Shown piece by piece: positions 34,334 through 46,039 of a stretch of DNA of 64,000 bases. The position numbers were made by a program, and so were the translations under genes. The stretch spans positions 17,068,001 through 17,132,000 of the forward strand of contig NC_068913.1 of the NCBI RefSeq assembly GCF_023091745.1, written 5' to 3'. The notes beneath the pieces were generated by a model. It did not search any database, was not told the origin of the DNA, and saw only the letters and a list, made by a program, of their open reading frames with translations. This stretch comes from Budorcas taxicolor. Taxonomy: Eukaryota; Chordata; Mammalia; Artiodactyla; Bovidae. The number at the start of each line of letters is the position of its first letter. Positions within the stretch are counted from its first letter, which is position 1.

Positions 34334-34527
34334 ATGTTCAGTTGCTCAGTTGTATCCAACTCTTTGCAGCCCCATGGACTGTAGCCTGCCTGTCCATGGG
34401 GTTCTCCAGGCAGAATACTGGAGTGGGTGGCCATGCCTTCCTCCAGGGGCTCTTTTAATGCAGGGCTGGAACTCAGGTCTCCCGCATTGCAGCTAGATTC
34501 TTGACCACCTGAGTCACCAGGGAAGCT
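34334..34527 (-). mobile_element. Bov-tA SINE
   Basis: Reverse-oriented Bov-A body with small deletions, then head ending gagtcaccagggaagc. Confidence 0.9.
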
Positions 34528-34670
34528 TAGATAACAGAAACTATTATGCTTGTTTATAAGTAAATGTTGTTAATAGATGTCTCCATTTGTAGCAGAATTT
34601 GCTTTTTGACTTGCTTTCATATCATCAGGAAAGTTGACAAAGTGACCATTTTTACTGTTCTCTACCAAGT

Positions 34671-34947
34671 TGCTGCTGCTGCTGCTAAGTCGCTTCAGTC
34701 GTGTCCGACTCTGTGCGACCCTACAGACGGCAGCCCACCAGGCTCCCTTGTCCCTGGGATTCTCCAGGCAGGAACACTGGAGTGGGTTGCCATTTCCTTC
34801 TCCAATGCATGAAAGTGAAAAGTGAAAGTGAAGTCACTCAGTTGTGTCTGACTCTTAGCGACCCCATGGACTGTAGCCCACCAGGCTCCTCCGTCCATGG
34901 GATTTTCCAGGCAAGAATACTGGAGTGGGGTGCCATTGCCTTCTCCA
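34671..34947 (-). mobile_element. Bov-A2 dimeric SINE
   Basis: CTG microsatellite first, then two reverse-oriented Bov-A units joined by gaaagtgaaaagtgaaagtg (34810-34829). Close to the family consensus, so probably young. Confidence 0.95.
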
Positions 34948-35645
34948 AGTTACTCTTTATCAAAAAGCCCATAAGTATCATGCAGAACGCAACTAGCTTG
35001 TGTCAGTTTATAGTAAAGAGCAAGAAGGAGAGAAAGAGCTGGATTTCCTTAAGTCTGTGGAGCCACCATAGAACTCTGGACCTTTCTCCTCCAGTGGTGC
35101 TTTTATGCCAGAGAAATCTATTTCCAGCTTGTGTCAGTTGCTAGCTATCAGCTTATGTTTTCTGTTAGTCATGTAAGAAACCTGTTCTGATAATCCTGTA
35201 CATTCCAGGCACCATCCCAGGAAGACACTTCCCAGGACACCTTTCCTGATTTCACTTCCCTTCCCTCTGCTTGTTTCTTCTGTATTTAGGATTAGCTCCA
35301 CCATCACCCTCCATCCTCTACTTTCAAACACTTTACTTTGTACTCCTCTTCAAGCTCTTCTGAGAGTATTCAAGAAGGGTGCTTAGAGATATTGTTGCTT
35401 TGGTGGGGGCCTCCCTCACCGTTACTGTTTCAGGAAAAAAAGTTTCTAATCTCAACTATTTCCTGATGACAGATATATCAGAAGGCAGGCATTTCGCCCT
35501 TAGACTCCATATCTTAGCACATATGATTTTAATACACTATTGATCAGGGGATTTTTGGAGAAACTAATACCTGTGGCCATCAATTTGTTATACAAGTGAA
35601 TATTGAAACGTCTCTGGTCAATAATGTTTGTGTAACAAAAGATAT
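34948..35645. other. Non-repetitive interval
   Basis: No gene or confident repeat recognised. Confidence 0.4.
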
Positions 35646-35849
35646 GGGCTTCCCTGATGGCACAGTGGTAAAGAATTCACCTGCCAATGCTGGAGACGTG
35701 GGTTCAATCCCTGGGTAGGGAAGATCCCCTGGAGAAGGAAATGGCAACCCACTCCAGTATTCTTGCCTGGGACATCCCACAGACAGAGGAGCCTGGAGGG
35801 TTACAGCTCATGTGGTCACAAAAGAATCAGACATGACTGAGCGACTAAA
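35646..35849 (+). mobile_element. Bov-tA SINE
   Basis: Head gggcttccctgatggcacag, B-box ggttcaatccc, complete body, then gcgactaaacaac tail. aacaaaagatat before and aacaaaaggtgtat after it look like a target duplication. Confidence 0.93.
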
Positions 35850-36304
35850 CAACAAAAGGTGTATTAATACATTCCTAGTTAATAATGTGTTAAAAATACA
35901 AATGATCAATTGTTCAGGATCAAATTTAACCAAAAGCTTGTGTAACACAGTATGGAATCTATTTCCATTTTTTTACTTATTTTCTTTATCTCATGCTTTG
36001 TGTTTACACCACCATTTTTTTTTTTAAGAGAGTGGTTTTTTAAGATTACAAATGCCTCAAGACTAAATAATATTCAGGATTACAGAACATGACTCAGTTA
36101 GAATGCCTTTTGGTCCTATTATTATTATTTATCCTTCTCTTCATTCTTTCTCCCCACTTCTCCAATAAAATCAGAAAAGGAGCTAAATTAAAGGCTTCAT
36201 ACTCCTAAGACCTCTTTAACTTCCTACACAGTAGAATACCATAATTTGGATTCTTTGGAGATTTCTTCCTCATGCAAAGTTCCGTCTGTGATGGAACCAG
36301 TACA

Positions 36305-36530
36305 ACACGATGATTTAGCCCATGATCTAGCGTCAGTGTGAGTTTAAATTCTGGCACTAGTTATGTGCCCTTAGGCAGACAACTTAACCATTCTATACCT
36401 CAGTTTCCTCATCTAAAATATGGAAATAAAAATAATGCCTCTCAAGATTAACATAAAGCTTAAACAAAACAATCAAGAGCTTAGTACAGTGGTTGGCAAG
36501 TAGTAAACATTCAATAGTATTTATTTATTC
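36305..36530 (+). mobile_element. MIR SINE relic
   Basis: tgtgcccttaggcagacaac, ctcagtttcctcatctaaaa and gcttagtacagtggttggca follow the MIR core and tail on the plus strand. Confidence 0.7.
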
Positions 36531-36997
36531 AACAATTAATGTGTGCTATTTAAAATACTATTTAATATTCCATCAAATTGGACACTGAGGCAGAGTGAGT
36601 CCCTAACATTAAGGAATTTGTAGGCTGGTGGGAGAAATAAAACATGCAAAGTAGCTAACTGTAACAGAAAGGGACATTAAGATAATCAGATAAATTACTT
36701 ATTAAAGTATTCATTAAAGATGGTTGCAAATCCTTTGTTATCCTGCTATTGGATCTAATTCACTTCTCTTTCAAGTCTGCATTGGTCTTAGTAATTTGGT
36801 TAAATAACAGTGTAACCAAAGCAATGCTGTAGGATCTTGCTCTGCTCTTTTAGAATGTTTGCCCCAAGGGAAGCCAGCCATCATGTGAGAAGCCCAAGTG
36901 TCTGGAATCATCAAGCTGTAAGGAAGCCCAAGATAGTGGTCTGGAGCATGCACACAGACAGAGCACTAGGCCTGGCTGTTCCGGCCATCTATGAATG

Positions 36998-37567
36998 AAA
37001 AATACTGCCTGCCATATACCAAACAAAGCATGCTGCAGCCATCCAGCCATCACATTACAGCCACCCCCGACAGTGTACCCTGAAGAAACCTGAGATGAGT
37101 AAACACAGGATACCAACCCCAGATAGCTGAGGTGTGTATCAAAGGAAAGATTTCAGTCAGCCCAGGCTTGCATCTTCCCATACACAGAAAAACAGTGAAT
37201 TCATTAACCTGAGATATCTGTATGCATGTATGTTAATCGCTCAGTCGTGTCTGACTCTGAGACCCCACCGACGGTAACCCACCAGGCTCCTCTGTCCGTG
37301 GGGTTTTCTAGGCAAGAATACTGGAGTAGGTTGCCATTTCCTTCTCCATTAGATGTTTAGTTTTCTTTAATTAACAGTAATTTTTAAATGTTCCAACTAC
37401 CTGGTCTTTGCTGCAAAAACTCCTATATATCCTGATTCCACACCCCCTTGCCTCTTCAGAGCAGTCTCTCAGAGTGATCTGAGAGTTCTGTCTCTCAGGC
37501 TTGAAATCCTCAAAGGAAAACATAATTCTCACCTTCTAGGTTGTGCTTTTCTTTTTTCAGTCAACAC
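36998..37567 (-). mobile_element. Unassigned ruminant repeat, copy B
   Basis: Complement aligns with copy A at 26574-28092 but without the CHR and BovB insertions, so it shows the uninterrupted order of that repeat. It carries its own Bov-A insertion at 37227-37349, within about 20 bp of where the CHR sits in copy A. The 150 bp left of 36998 resemble an old MLT-type LTR, weakly. Confidence 0.6.
37227..37349 (-). mobile_element. Bov-A unit
   Basis: Reverse-oriented body only (cgctcagtcgtgtctgactc to ccatttccttctcc), 5'-truncated before the tRNA-like head. Confidence 0.88.
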
Positions 37568-37779
37568 ATCCCAGTCCAGGAATCAGACATGAGTACAAAA
37601 AAATCTGTCCTGGCAGCATCTTGGTAGCTCCAGGAAGGTCAATGTGCAGAAGAACCCAGTACCCAGATACCACCAGCCAGATCTGAGTCCTCAGTCCCGT
37701 GGCCCCAGTAAAGCCACCCAAGCGAACTAACCAGATACAGCATTAGATAAGCCATGTAAACTCTCTTTGCTACAGACGA

Positions 37780-38384
37780 CTTATTTTTTTTTTTTTTAAG
37801 TGAATGCTTTCTTTTTCTATTTTTGATTGCTCTGGGTCTTGCTGTGTGCAAGCTTCCTTTAGCTGTCGGGAGCAGGGGCTGCTCTTCACTGCAGTGCACG
37901 GCTTCCCACTGTGGTGGCTTCTCTTGAGGAGCACAGGCTCTAGGGTGTGTGGGCTTCGCGAGTTGCAGCACACGGGCTCAGTACAGTGCCTGGGCCCCAG
38001 CTGTTTTTGTTCAGTTGCTAAGTCGTGTTCAACTCTGCGACCCCAGGGACTGCAGCACGCCAGGCTTCCATGTCCTTCACAATCTCCTGGAGTTTGCTCA
38101 AACCCATGTCCACTGAGTCAGTGATACCCTCCAACCACCCCATCCTCTGTCACCCCGTTCTCGTCCTGCCCTCAATCTTTCCCAGCATCAGGGTATTTTC
38201 CAATGAGTCAGCTCTTTGCATGAGGTGGCCAAAGGACTGGAGCCCTAGAGCTCGGGCTCAGGAGTTAGGATGCACAGGCTTAGTTGCCCTGTGGCATGTG
38301 GAATCTTCCTGGACCAGGGATTGAACCCATGTCCCCTGCACTGGTAGGCAGATTCTTATCCACTGTATCACCAGGGAAGTTCAG
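37780..38384 (-). mobile_element. CHR-type SINE split by BovB
   Basis: The long CHR body runs 37790-38003 and resumes at about 38247-38382 through the head. agacgacttatt (37775-37786) and agatgacttatt (38383-38394 region) bound the whole, so BovB came second. Confidence 0.88.
38004..38246 (-). mobile_element. BovB LINE 3' fragment nested in CHR
   Basis: Complement of the last 240 bp of BovB: tttgttcagttgctaag tail side first, ending within the GHLMQRADSLE coding segment. Confidence 0.9.
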
Positions 38385-38385
38385 A

Positions 38386-38897
38386 TGACTTATTTCTAAT
38401 GGGATTACAAGAATCATCTTTTTTATGCCTCTGTACATGTTTGAAAGAGGAAAACAGTGTGTGCAGAGAAGAGTTAGCATAGCAGGCCTGAGACTGTTAT
38501 CCTTAGAAAGGTCTGCTTGAAAGATCGGCCCTTCGTGGACATCTGGGAACTTAGCTAGTAAACAGTTCCCTATGCTGATAGAAAACTTTCCCTAAATGAC
38601 AAAGGCAGCTTAGTAGGTCTAGACTGTGCAGTGATATGCTTTATACTAAATATCTGCCTTTATTCTGGGATCTGGAATTTGGGTATGCAGTGGGCAGAGA
38701 GTGCCTATTGACCAGCCCCCAGTAAAAACCTGAGCACCAAGGCACTGAAGAGCTGCCCCAGACGACACTTTGCACATGTGGTCACAACTCACTGCTGAAG
38801 GAAGCAAGGCACTGCACTGGAAGAGGACGAAGAGGCTGACACCTCGCCTCCTCTCAGCTTTATCCCAAGCGCTTTTTCCTTTTTGTGATTTTACTTT
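38386..38897. other. Non-repetitive interval
   Basis: No gene or repeat recognised. Confidence 0.4.
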
Positions 38898-38906
38898 GTA
38901 TCTTTT

Positions 38907-38980
38907 TTTTTAATTTATTTATTTTTAATTGGAGGAAAATTGCTTTACAATATTGTGTTGGTCTTTGCCATACATCAACA
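38907..38980 (-). mobile_element. L1 3' tail fragment
   Basis: T-rich start, then aaaattgctttacaatattg, the complement of a ruminant L1 3' end. tgtatcttttt occurs at the left edge (from 38898) and again at 38981-38991. Confidence 0.75.
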
Positions 38981-39356
38981 TGTATCTTTTTATGGTAATG
39001 AATCTTAGTTATCAGTACACATTGATGCTGAGTTCTGCGAGGCCAGCTGTCAAATCGCTGTGCCTGTGGGGGTGATCTCGGGATCCCCCAATACATGGCG
39101 TTTTAGAAATTATGAAACACATATTGAAGAGTCATTCAACTTTTCCATAAAAGGCTAGGCATCCCTCCTAACTAGTTCATGTTCTCCTTCTTTCTCCCTC
39201 CTTCCAAGGATATACATATTGAATTTTCTTCCCGCCCAAGTCCATAGCAGTATGTGGGCAGAAACACACTGCTGGAGGGGACAGTTTTAGTTCTTCAGCC
39301 CTAAGAAAGCTGTTTAACTGCTTATCTTGCACACAAATATAACAGTGGTTCACCTG

Positions 39357-39564
39357 ACTTCTCTGGTGGCTCAGACGGTAAAGCGTCTGCCTACAATGCG
39401 GGAGACCTGGGTTCGATCCCTGGGTCAGGAAGATGTCCTAGAGAAGGAAATAGCAACCCACTCCAGTACTCTTGCCTGGAAAATGCCATGGACAGAGGAG
39501 CCTGGTAGGCTGCAGTCCATGGGGTCGCAAAAAGTCAGACATGACCGAGAGACTTCACTTCTTC
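39357..39564 (+). mobile_element. Bov-tA SINE
   Basis: Well-kept head with B-box ggttcgatccc at about 39410, body and a CTT-type tail. ttcacctg at 39349-39356 and 39565-39572 flanks it. Confidence 0.94.
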
Positions 39565-39572
39565 TTCACCTG

Positions 39573-40494
39573 CCTTTTACTTTTTATCCAATTGTGTTTG
39601 CCTTGTGTGGGTGGAGTATAAGAGCTTTTATCTTACTTGTCTTATTAGGCTGAAGATATCATGGAAATTTCTTTTAAAATATTTACCCAAAGACTGAACT
39701 GATGATAAAAAGCATTTTCTTTGCAATTAGAGAGCAAGACTTCATAAATCTATGGCTAGTCACTAAAGTACTGGCATTACAGCATTAGCAAGATTTTTAT
39801 CCGCCACACAAAATCTATACAGTGTATCCCGCAATGCAGCATATCCATCTCACGTTGTTATAATATGGGTGGCTTATTTTCAGATGATCCTTCTGGTAAA
39901 CTTTCTGATTATATTTTGACAAGGCTGAGCATCATTTTTTTAATCACAGAGAGTGACAAGAGCTTAGCCACTGTGACAACCAAAGTCACTGGATTTGGCT
40001 CTAGAAATCAACTGAGCATGGGAGAGTTGAAGAATTCAAATAAAAAGCCAGCAAACCACTGAATATTATGTGATAAGCTCTTTAAATCATGTTGTAGACA
40101 TAGGACTGAGAATTAGGAGCCCAAGTTCTAATCTGCTTTCTATTCTAAAGCTGACCTTGATAAATAATTCATCTTTACTGGACCTTTATTGTAAAGGTCC
40201 AGCTGTAAAATGAGAGGGTTCAAGTGACACGTTTTTTCAATCCCAAACATTCTACAGTTCAATGATAATATAAAGCCTGGGATACGTGCCAGATGAGAGG
40301 GCACAAATGTATTCTGTAGGAAGGAGAGGTTCCTGGAGGCTAATATAGGACATTTTAATTAGTCAGAAAAAGAGAGTCACTTCTCTTGGGGGAGGAACTG
40401 GAATGAAGGTATAGGGACAGAATCTACTGTGAGGGATCTTAGAGAAATTTCAAAGTGAAATAACAGTGTTATTAGTAATAGTTAGCCACTTCGC
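39573..40494. other. Non-repetitive interval
   Basis: No gene or confident repeat recognised. An inner gtccag / aaaggtcc symmetry near 40180-40203 is the only structure noticed. Confidence 0.4.
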
Positions 40495-40660
40495 GTATTT
40501 ACTAAGATGAAAAATATCATTTCATTTAATTCCCATAACAGTTCTAGGTATGATTATCCCCATTTTACAGAAAAGAAAACCGAGGCACAGGAAGATTCAG
40601 AGTTTTCATGAAGTCACACAGCAAGTGGCAAAATCCAGAATGGGATGCAACCTGGAATTT
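40495..40660 (-). mobile_element. MIR SINE relic
   Basis: ttatccccattttacagaaa, gaggcacagga and agtcacacagcaagtggc are the complement of the MIR core. Confidence 0.75.
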
Positions 40661-40865
40661 CAAAGAATAGCTTCTAATTGCTCTTATGGCAGTCACAGGC
40701 AGCAGTCGGTGACAAAACTCCCCACAGAAGCACTACAGTTTAAGTGCAATTGGCTGGAAAACGAGCATAAAAAGGAAATAATAAGCCATCATCAAGAAGA
40801 ATGATAATTACTTCTCCTGGAGTGCCATTTGTGTGCTGTGCATTTATTAACTCTAACCTTTCCAG

Positions 40866-41090
40866 GGGACTTCGCTGGTGGCTCAGTGGTAAAAAATCCA
40901 CCTGCAATGCAGGAGACGTAGGTTTAACCCCTGGGTCGGGAAGATCCTCTGGAGAAGGAAATGGCAACCCACTCCAGTGTTCTTGCCTGGAGAATCCTAT
41001 GGACAGAGGAGCCTGATGGGCTACAGTCCACGGGGTCACAAAAGAGTCAGACATGACTGAACGACTAAACAACAAAAACGACAACGACCC
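40866..41090 (+). mobile_element. Bov-tA SINE
   Basis: Head ggacttcgctggtggctcag, full body ending gaacgactaaac and an ACA/ACG-rich tail to about 41090. Confidence 0.93.
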
Positions 41091-41127
41091 TAATATGTGC
41101 CTTTTGTTTTTATTTCTGTTTTAAATG

Positions 41128-41260
41128 TCCATTTTACAATTAAGAAATCTGGGTTCATTTCAACTTGCAATAGCTTAAGAGCTGTTAGGTAGGTGGGTTG
41201 GGATTCAACCCTGAGTTTGTCTAACTTCAAGGATCCTACTTATTCCACTATGCCAGGCTA
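41128..41260 (-). mobile_element. MIR SINE relic
   Basis: ccattttacaattaagaaat, then gggttgggattcaaccctga and ctacttattccactatgcc follow the complement of MIR toward its head. Confidence 0.6.
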
Positions 41261-41289
41261 TATTATTGGCAAGAGAGAAAAATAATTGC

Positions 41290-41592
41290 AAATATTAAAA
41301 ACAGCTGCATCCTACTGTATGCTTTCATTTATATGAAATTCTAGAACAGGGAAAACCAGTCTACGGAGACAGAGAGCAGATGACTGGTTGCTTGGCAAGG
41401 GAAAGCAGGGGTTAACTGTAAAGACCAAAGGAAATTTTTGGAATGCTGGCAAAATTTTACATCATGATTATGGTACTGATTATATATATACTATGTTTGT
41501 TAAAACTCATTGAACGTACACTTAAAATAAGTGCATTTTATGCAGATTATACCTCAAATAAGTTGATTTTGTTAAAAAAAAAAAAAAACAAG
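41290..41592 (+). mobile_element. Old L1 3' UTR
   Basis: ttcatttatatgaaattcta, gactggttgcttgg, aaaactcattgaacgtacac and attatacctcaaataagttg follow the L1M-type 3' end, closing with an A run at 41576-41588. Confidence 0.75.
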
Positions 41593-41693
41593 TGTATCTA
41601 GTATTTGGTACTCCAGACAGAAGCTGGGGCCACTGGCCTAGCCTGTCTTTTCATATGCATGGGATCACTGCGTTGCGTATGAAACTTGAGCTC

Positions 41694-41963
41694 ATTTTTT
41701 GGGCGGTGCTGTGTCCTGCTGCTTTGTGTGGGCTCTTTAGTTGCAGCAAGCGGGGGCTACTCTCTAGTTGCGGGGCACGGGCTTCTCATCGTGGTGGTTT
41801 CTCCTGTGAAGCATGGGCTCTAAGGGATAGGCTCACAGGCTCAACAGTGATGGCACATGGGCTTAGTTGCTCCTCAGCATGTGGGATCTTCCCGATTAGG
41901 GGTCAAACTGGCGTCTTATGAATTGGCTGGCAGAGTCTTCACCACTGAGCCACCAGGGAAGCC
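41694..41963 (-). mobile_element. CHR-type SINE
   Basis: Reverse-oriented long-type body and head. Target duplication tgaaacttgagctc (41680-41693) and tgaaacgtgagctc (41964-41977). Confidence 0.92.
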
Positions 41964-41977
41964 TGAAACGTGAGCTC

Positions 41978-43100
41978 TTAACATCTATTCTAACCACCTT
42001 CTGTGATACCTTCTGGTATTGCAAAGGCTGAAAAGCTCAAAATTACATTTCTATGACTCCTTCACAGCTAACATTCAGAGTGTGAGTTAAAAATACTCAA
42101 AAGAGACTAGGAAGGCAGGAGTGAGGCCAGGGCCACCTGCCTACTCTGTTTGTTTCTGCTACTGAGTAGGGTCATGCAGGCATCGGGTTTTTCTGCAACA
42201 GCATCTCAATGTCCAGAGTTCAGCTTCCAGAGTGTTACAAGTTAACAGCTGCAAGGATGACAGTGTCTTCACAATCCTATAGCTATAGCAATGTGACCAA
42301 GAATTCAATAGCTTCCCTGAGAGACTTGATTTCACACATTTATGACTGGAAGGGGTGATAGCTCCCCTGGCAAATCATTTTGATGTTTATCTCCTGGTAG
42401 TAATTTCCGGTGGTTCAGTTTAGAGGCTATTCCTCATGTTCTCCAACAACTTTGCAAGCACCTAATTACCTATATTAAGTCCCTTTCTACTTATAATTGT
42501 CGGAATGATTTCTGTTTTCCTCAACCTACACACTGACGCTACCATGAAAGATGGTGTGGGTTTATTCAGGCAACCCAATAACTTATGTAATTACCAGCAT
42601 CATCAGATTGATAGCAAGTTTTACTGAGTACTGACTTTGTGCCAGAATGAATTCAATAAAGCACAAGTTGAAGACAGCTTTATTCTTTTACCCATTCTAC
42701 TCAAAATTCCATGGATTGATCTGTCTGCTCCTCCATGAATGAAATGAGGCAGATCTCCTCACTTTTTAAGCCATTCTTAGATCTTAAAAAGTCCTCCAAT
42801 TCATTTCAGCTCCCCAAATCCCCTCATTTCACTCATTAAAATATCCAATTCAAGGTTGTTAACATGTAACCCAATGCTCTCATCCAATTTAAAACTTGTT
42901 TATGCCCCCAGCTTGAGCTTCCTTTGGCCTGTCATTTTGAGGAAGAGAACATGGCTGACTTCTGCTCCAACTCTCTCTAAAATGTTTCTTCATCTCCCTT
43001 CTCCTTTCCATGTCCCCTCCTTTCCTAGACAACCCAGGTTCCTCTGGAGTTGGAATGTCATTATGTGACATGTGAGTATGACATTATGAATATGTCATTA
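41978..43100. other. Non-repetitive interval
   Basis: 1.1 kb without a recognised exon or repeat. Confidence 0.45.
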
Positions 43101-43101
43101 C

Positions 43102-43298
43102 TTGCTCAGTCATGTCTGACTCTTTGACTCCATGGACTGTAGCCCACCAGGTTCCCCTGTCCATGGGATTCTCCAGGCAAGAACACTGGAGTGGGTTGCC
43201 GTTTCCTTCTCCAGGGGATCTTCCTGACCCAGGGATCAAACCTGGGTCTCCTGCATTGCAGGCAGGTTCTTTACTGTCTGAGCCACCAGGGAAGCTCC
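43102..43298 (-). mobile_element. Bov-tA SINE
   Basis: Reverse-oriented body and intact head ending gagccaccagggaagc. Confidence 0.93.
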
Positions 43299-43702
43299 CG
43301 GAATGTCACTGGGAAGAGGTGCAACTAGTCTCTAGAAGTCTAGACATGACCTGGCACTGGAGCCCCCTGGACATGGCAGATTCTCAGTGCTAATTCTTTG
43401 TACTGACATAGCTCCCTCAGAGAGCCCCCACTGCCGCCTTCCAACATCCAACCAGCTTCTTTCTAGGCTCTCCAGTGAGGAATCCTTCTCAGTTTCTACA
43501 TCCAGTGGTATACTCTAACTTCTTTTTGCTGAGGTGAAGCTTAGCAGAAAGCCTTCTTGGACAGTCTTTCCAAATGATTCCCACATAGTTCCATCTTGCC
43601 AGTCCATGGAACACATGAGAAATTTTCCCTCTTCATTGTTCTATCAGTGGGGGAGCATCTGGGTGCCTGCAGCCATAGCATTTCACATTTAATTCCCAAA
43701 AG

Positions 43703-43914
43703 TGAAGTAAGTGAAGTCGCTCAGTCATGTCCGACTCTTTGCGACTCCATGGACTATAGCCTACCAGGCTCCTCCATCCGTGGCATTTCCCAGGCAAGAA
43801 TACTGGAGTGGGTTGCCATTTCCTTCTCCAGGAGATCTTCCTGACCTAGGGATGGAACCCGGGTCTCCCGCATTGTAGGCAGGTGCTCTACTGTCTGAGC
43901 CGCCAGGGAAGCCC
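43703..43914 (-). mobile_element. Bov-tA SINE
   Basis: Starts gtgaagtaagtgaagtcgct and ends gccgccagggaagccc. aattcccaaaag (43691-43702) and aatttccaaag (43915-43925) flank it. Confidence 0.94.
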
Positions 43915-44472
43915 AATTTCCAAAGCCTGAGTCAAAGATTATTTCCTACTTCGCTCAAGCTCTCTGAAGGCTTCCTATCTCCCTCCTTGAGATGAGAGAA
44001 AAATACCCCCCCACCCTGCTTCTCCTGAGAAGCAGGAGAATAGCTCTTTAAAAAACACTTTTTCTCTTTCTGACCTTATCAACTCCGACTTCTTTGTCAG
44101 CAGAGATGGGTGATTGCCCACGTCAGCGCTCATAGTCTCAAACTCTCTCAGACTTTCTCTAGCCTTGCACAGGTGGCTCAGCAAGTCAGTTTAGAATGTG
44201 GAGGTATTTTGCAATTTTTTGATTTTGGTTTTGCAAGTCATGAATTTTTGGTCTTCATGGCCAAAACTGAAGCAGGATATTCTTTAATTATTACAGAAAC
44301 CCTCTTATAAGGTAATGATTAAAGCTTCTGTTTTAGAAACAAAAAAAAAACAGAGGTTCAAATGGCAGAAAATGGAATTCCAACACAAGTAGGTATGACT
44401 GTAAGGGCTTTGTGGTTAGCCATTATCATTATGTTTGACACTGTAAACACTGAATTATGTCCCCCCAGGACC

Positions 44473-44577
44473 ATGGTTGGATGGCATCACCAACGCAATG
44501 GACATGAGTTTGAGCAAACTCTGGGAGCTGGTGATGGACAGGGAAGCCTGGCAAGCTGCAGTCCATGGGGTCACGAA
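44473..44577 (+). mobile_element. BovB 3' fragment, part of an inverted chimera
   Basis: ggttggatggcatcacc to ccatggggtcacgaag is sense BovB lacking the last 30 or so bases (no gacacgactgagcgact). Confidence 0.85.
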
Positions 44578-44664
44578 GAAGAATACGGAGTGGGTTGCAA
44601 TTCCTTTCTCCAGGGGATCTTCCTGATCCAGGGGCGGAACTTGTCCAAGCCACCAGGGAAGCCC
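44578..44664 (-). mobile_element. Bov-tA fragment, part of an inverted chimera
   Basis: aagaatacggagtgggttgc to gccaccagggaagccc is antisense Bov-tA with its head intact and its 3' half missing. It abuts sense BovB directly. Confidence 0.85.
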
Positions 44665-45018
44665 AGGGAAGGAAGTTGTTGCAGTGTAATTTGTCAAGAT
44701 AAAGTCATATTAGACCAGGGTAGGCCTCTATTCCAATATGACTGCTATCCTTGTAAAAAGCGGGAAATCTGAACACAGAAAGGCACATGGGGAGAAAGTC
44801 ATGAAAGACAGGAGTTAAGCTGTCACCAGCAAGGGAACTCCCAGAAGCTAGGAGAGAGGTCTAGAACAGATTCTTCTCTAGCGCCCTCAGAGGGAGCATG
44901 GCCCTGCTGCCACTTTGATACTGGGCTGTGAGTCTCCAAGCTAGGGGACAATAAATCTATTTTTCAAGCCATTCAGTTTGTGGCACTTTGTTACACCAGC
45001 CCTAGAAAACTAATAAAA

Positions 45019-45350
45019 CAGCTATGTGACAGCCACAGAAATATGACTGAAATTCCAGTTGAAATAAGTCCTGGGAGAAAACACCTGAGCAGCCAGAGAA
45101 GGAAAGGTATTGGAGAAGCTGAGTGGGGCCTGCTATTTTTCCGTGCTGGATGACAGAAAATCGTGTTGGTCATTAGGAACCTTTAGATGGGCTGCTAAGT
45201 AGAAAGCTCCTAAATTAATCTCACTTTCCTAACAACAGAGAAGGACAAGTAAATTTACCTTAAAAATTTTTTAACCAAACAAATCTCCAACCAGAATTTT
45301 ATATAACTTTTTCTGGAAAAGTTTAAGGAAATTTGGAAGGGGGCCAAATA
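45019..45350. other. Non-repetitive interval
   Basis: No gene or repeat recognised. Confidence 0.4.
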
Positions 45351-45404
45351 GGAAGTAGTACCTGTATCTGAATGTACGGAAGTAGTACCTGTATCTGAAT
45401 ATAC
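45351..45404 (+). repeat. Tandem duplication, 2 x 27 bp
   Basis: 45351-45377 and 45378-45404 are identical except for one base (aatgtac versus aatatac). Confidence 0.9.
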
Positions 45405-45699
45405 AGAACTAGGAATTAATGAAAAGGCAGTGCATTATAAGCTTACACTGAATAGTGAATGATCTTGCTGGCTTTGAGAAGTATTGAGATACTAGGACAC
45501 TTTAACAAAATTCACTTATATATACATGGGGCCTTCAGATGAACAATTATAAAGATTTTCAAATTGTAATTCATGTAGAAAGTGGAGACATATTTGCATG
45601 TTCCACACAAGACCCACACAAACACACTATCATTTTAGAGATTTTAGGTATTGAGCTTTGATTTCCAACAAAAATCGGCTCAAGTAGCATAGATATGCA

Positions 45700-46020
45700 A
45701 TTAGATATTAATAAAAGTACCTCAAAAATCTCAGTGGCTTATCACAATATATATTTGTTTTTCATTCATATCACAGTCCAGTGTAGATCAGATGGCCCTC
45801 CTGCAGCTTGTAGCTATGCCATCTGGAATGCTTGGCCTCCACTGAGGGGCGGTGGGTGATAGAGAGGATACCCTGGCTCTTAATTGCCTCAGTCCAGAAG
45901 ACACACACACCAACTTTGCTCATGGGTCACTGGCCAGAACAAATCACACGGCCCAGAGGCTGGGTAATGTAGGAGAACACCTGGCATATTGGGGGAACAC
46001 TCATTGTCTCTGCCATAAAA
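45700..46020 (-). mobile_element. Old LTR-like repeat, MaLR-type
   Basis: ctcagtggcttatcacaata begins a complement of a MaLR-type LTR end, followed by tccagtgtagatcagatggc and a ggccagaacaaatcacacgg block. Diverged. Confidence 0.4.
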
Positions 46021-46039
46021 CTACACAGGGAATGAGTGT

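Larger units (their letters stand above)
44435..45018 (+). mobile_element. Old LTR, MLT1-like, with nested chimera
   Basis: gaattatgtccccccagg starts it. After the insertion at 44473-44664 it continues with ctattccaatatgactgcta, cttgtaaaaagcgggaaat, gacaataaatctatttttca and gtggcactttgttacaccag, ending near aaactaataaaaca. AATAAA lies at about 44950. It is a solo LTR without internal sequence. Confidence 0.6.

Noticed and set aside
39380..39425. tRNA-like sequences with a B-box (ggttcgatccc) throughout the window
   Set aside because: They are SINE heads lacking a full cloverleaf and acceptor stem pairing; not tRNA genes.
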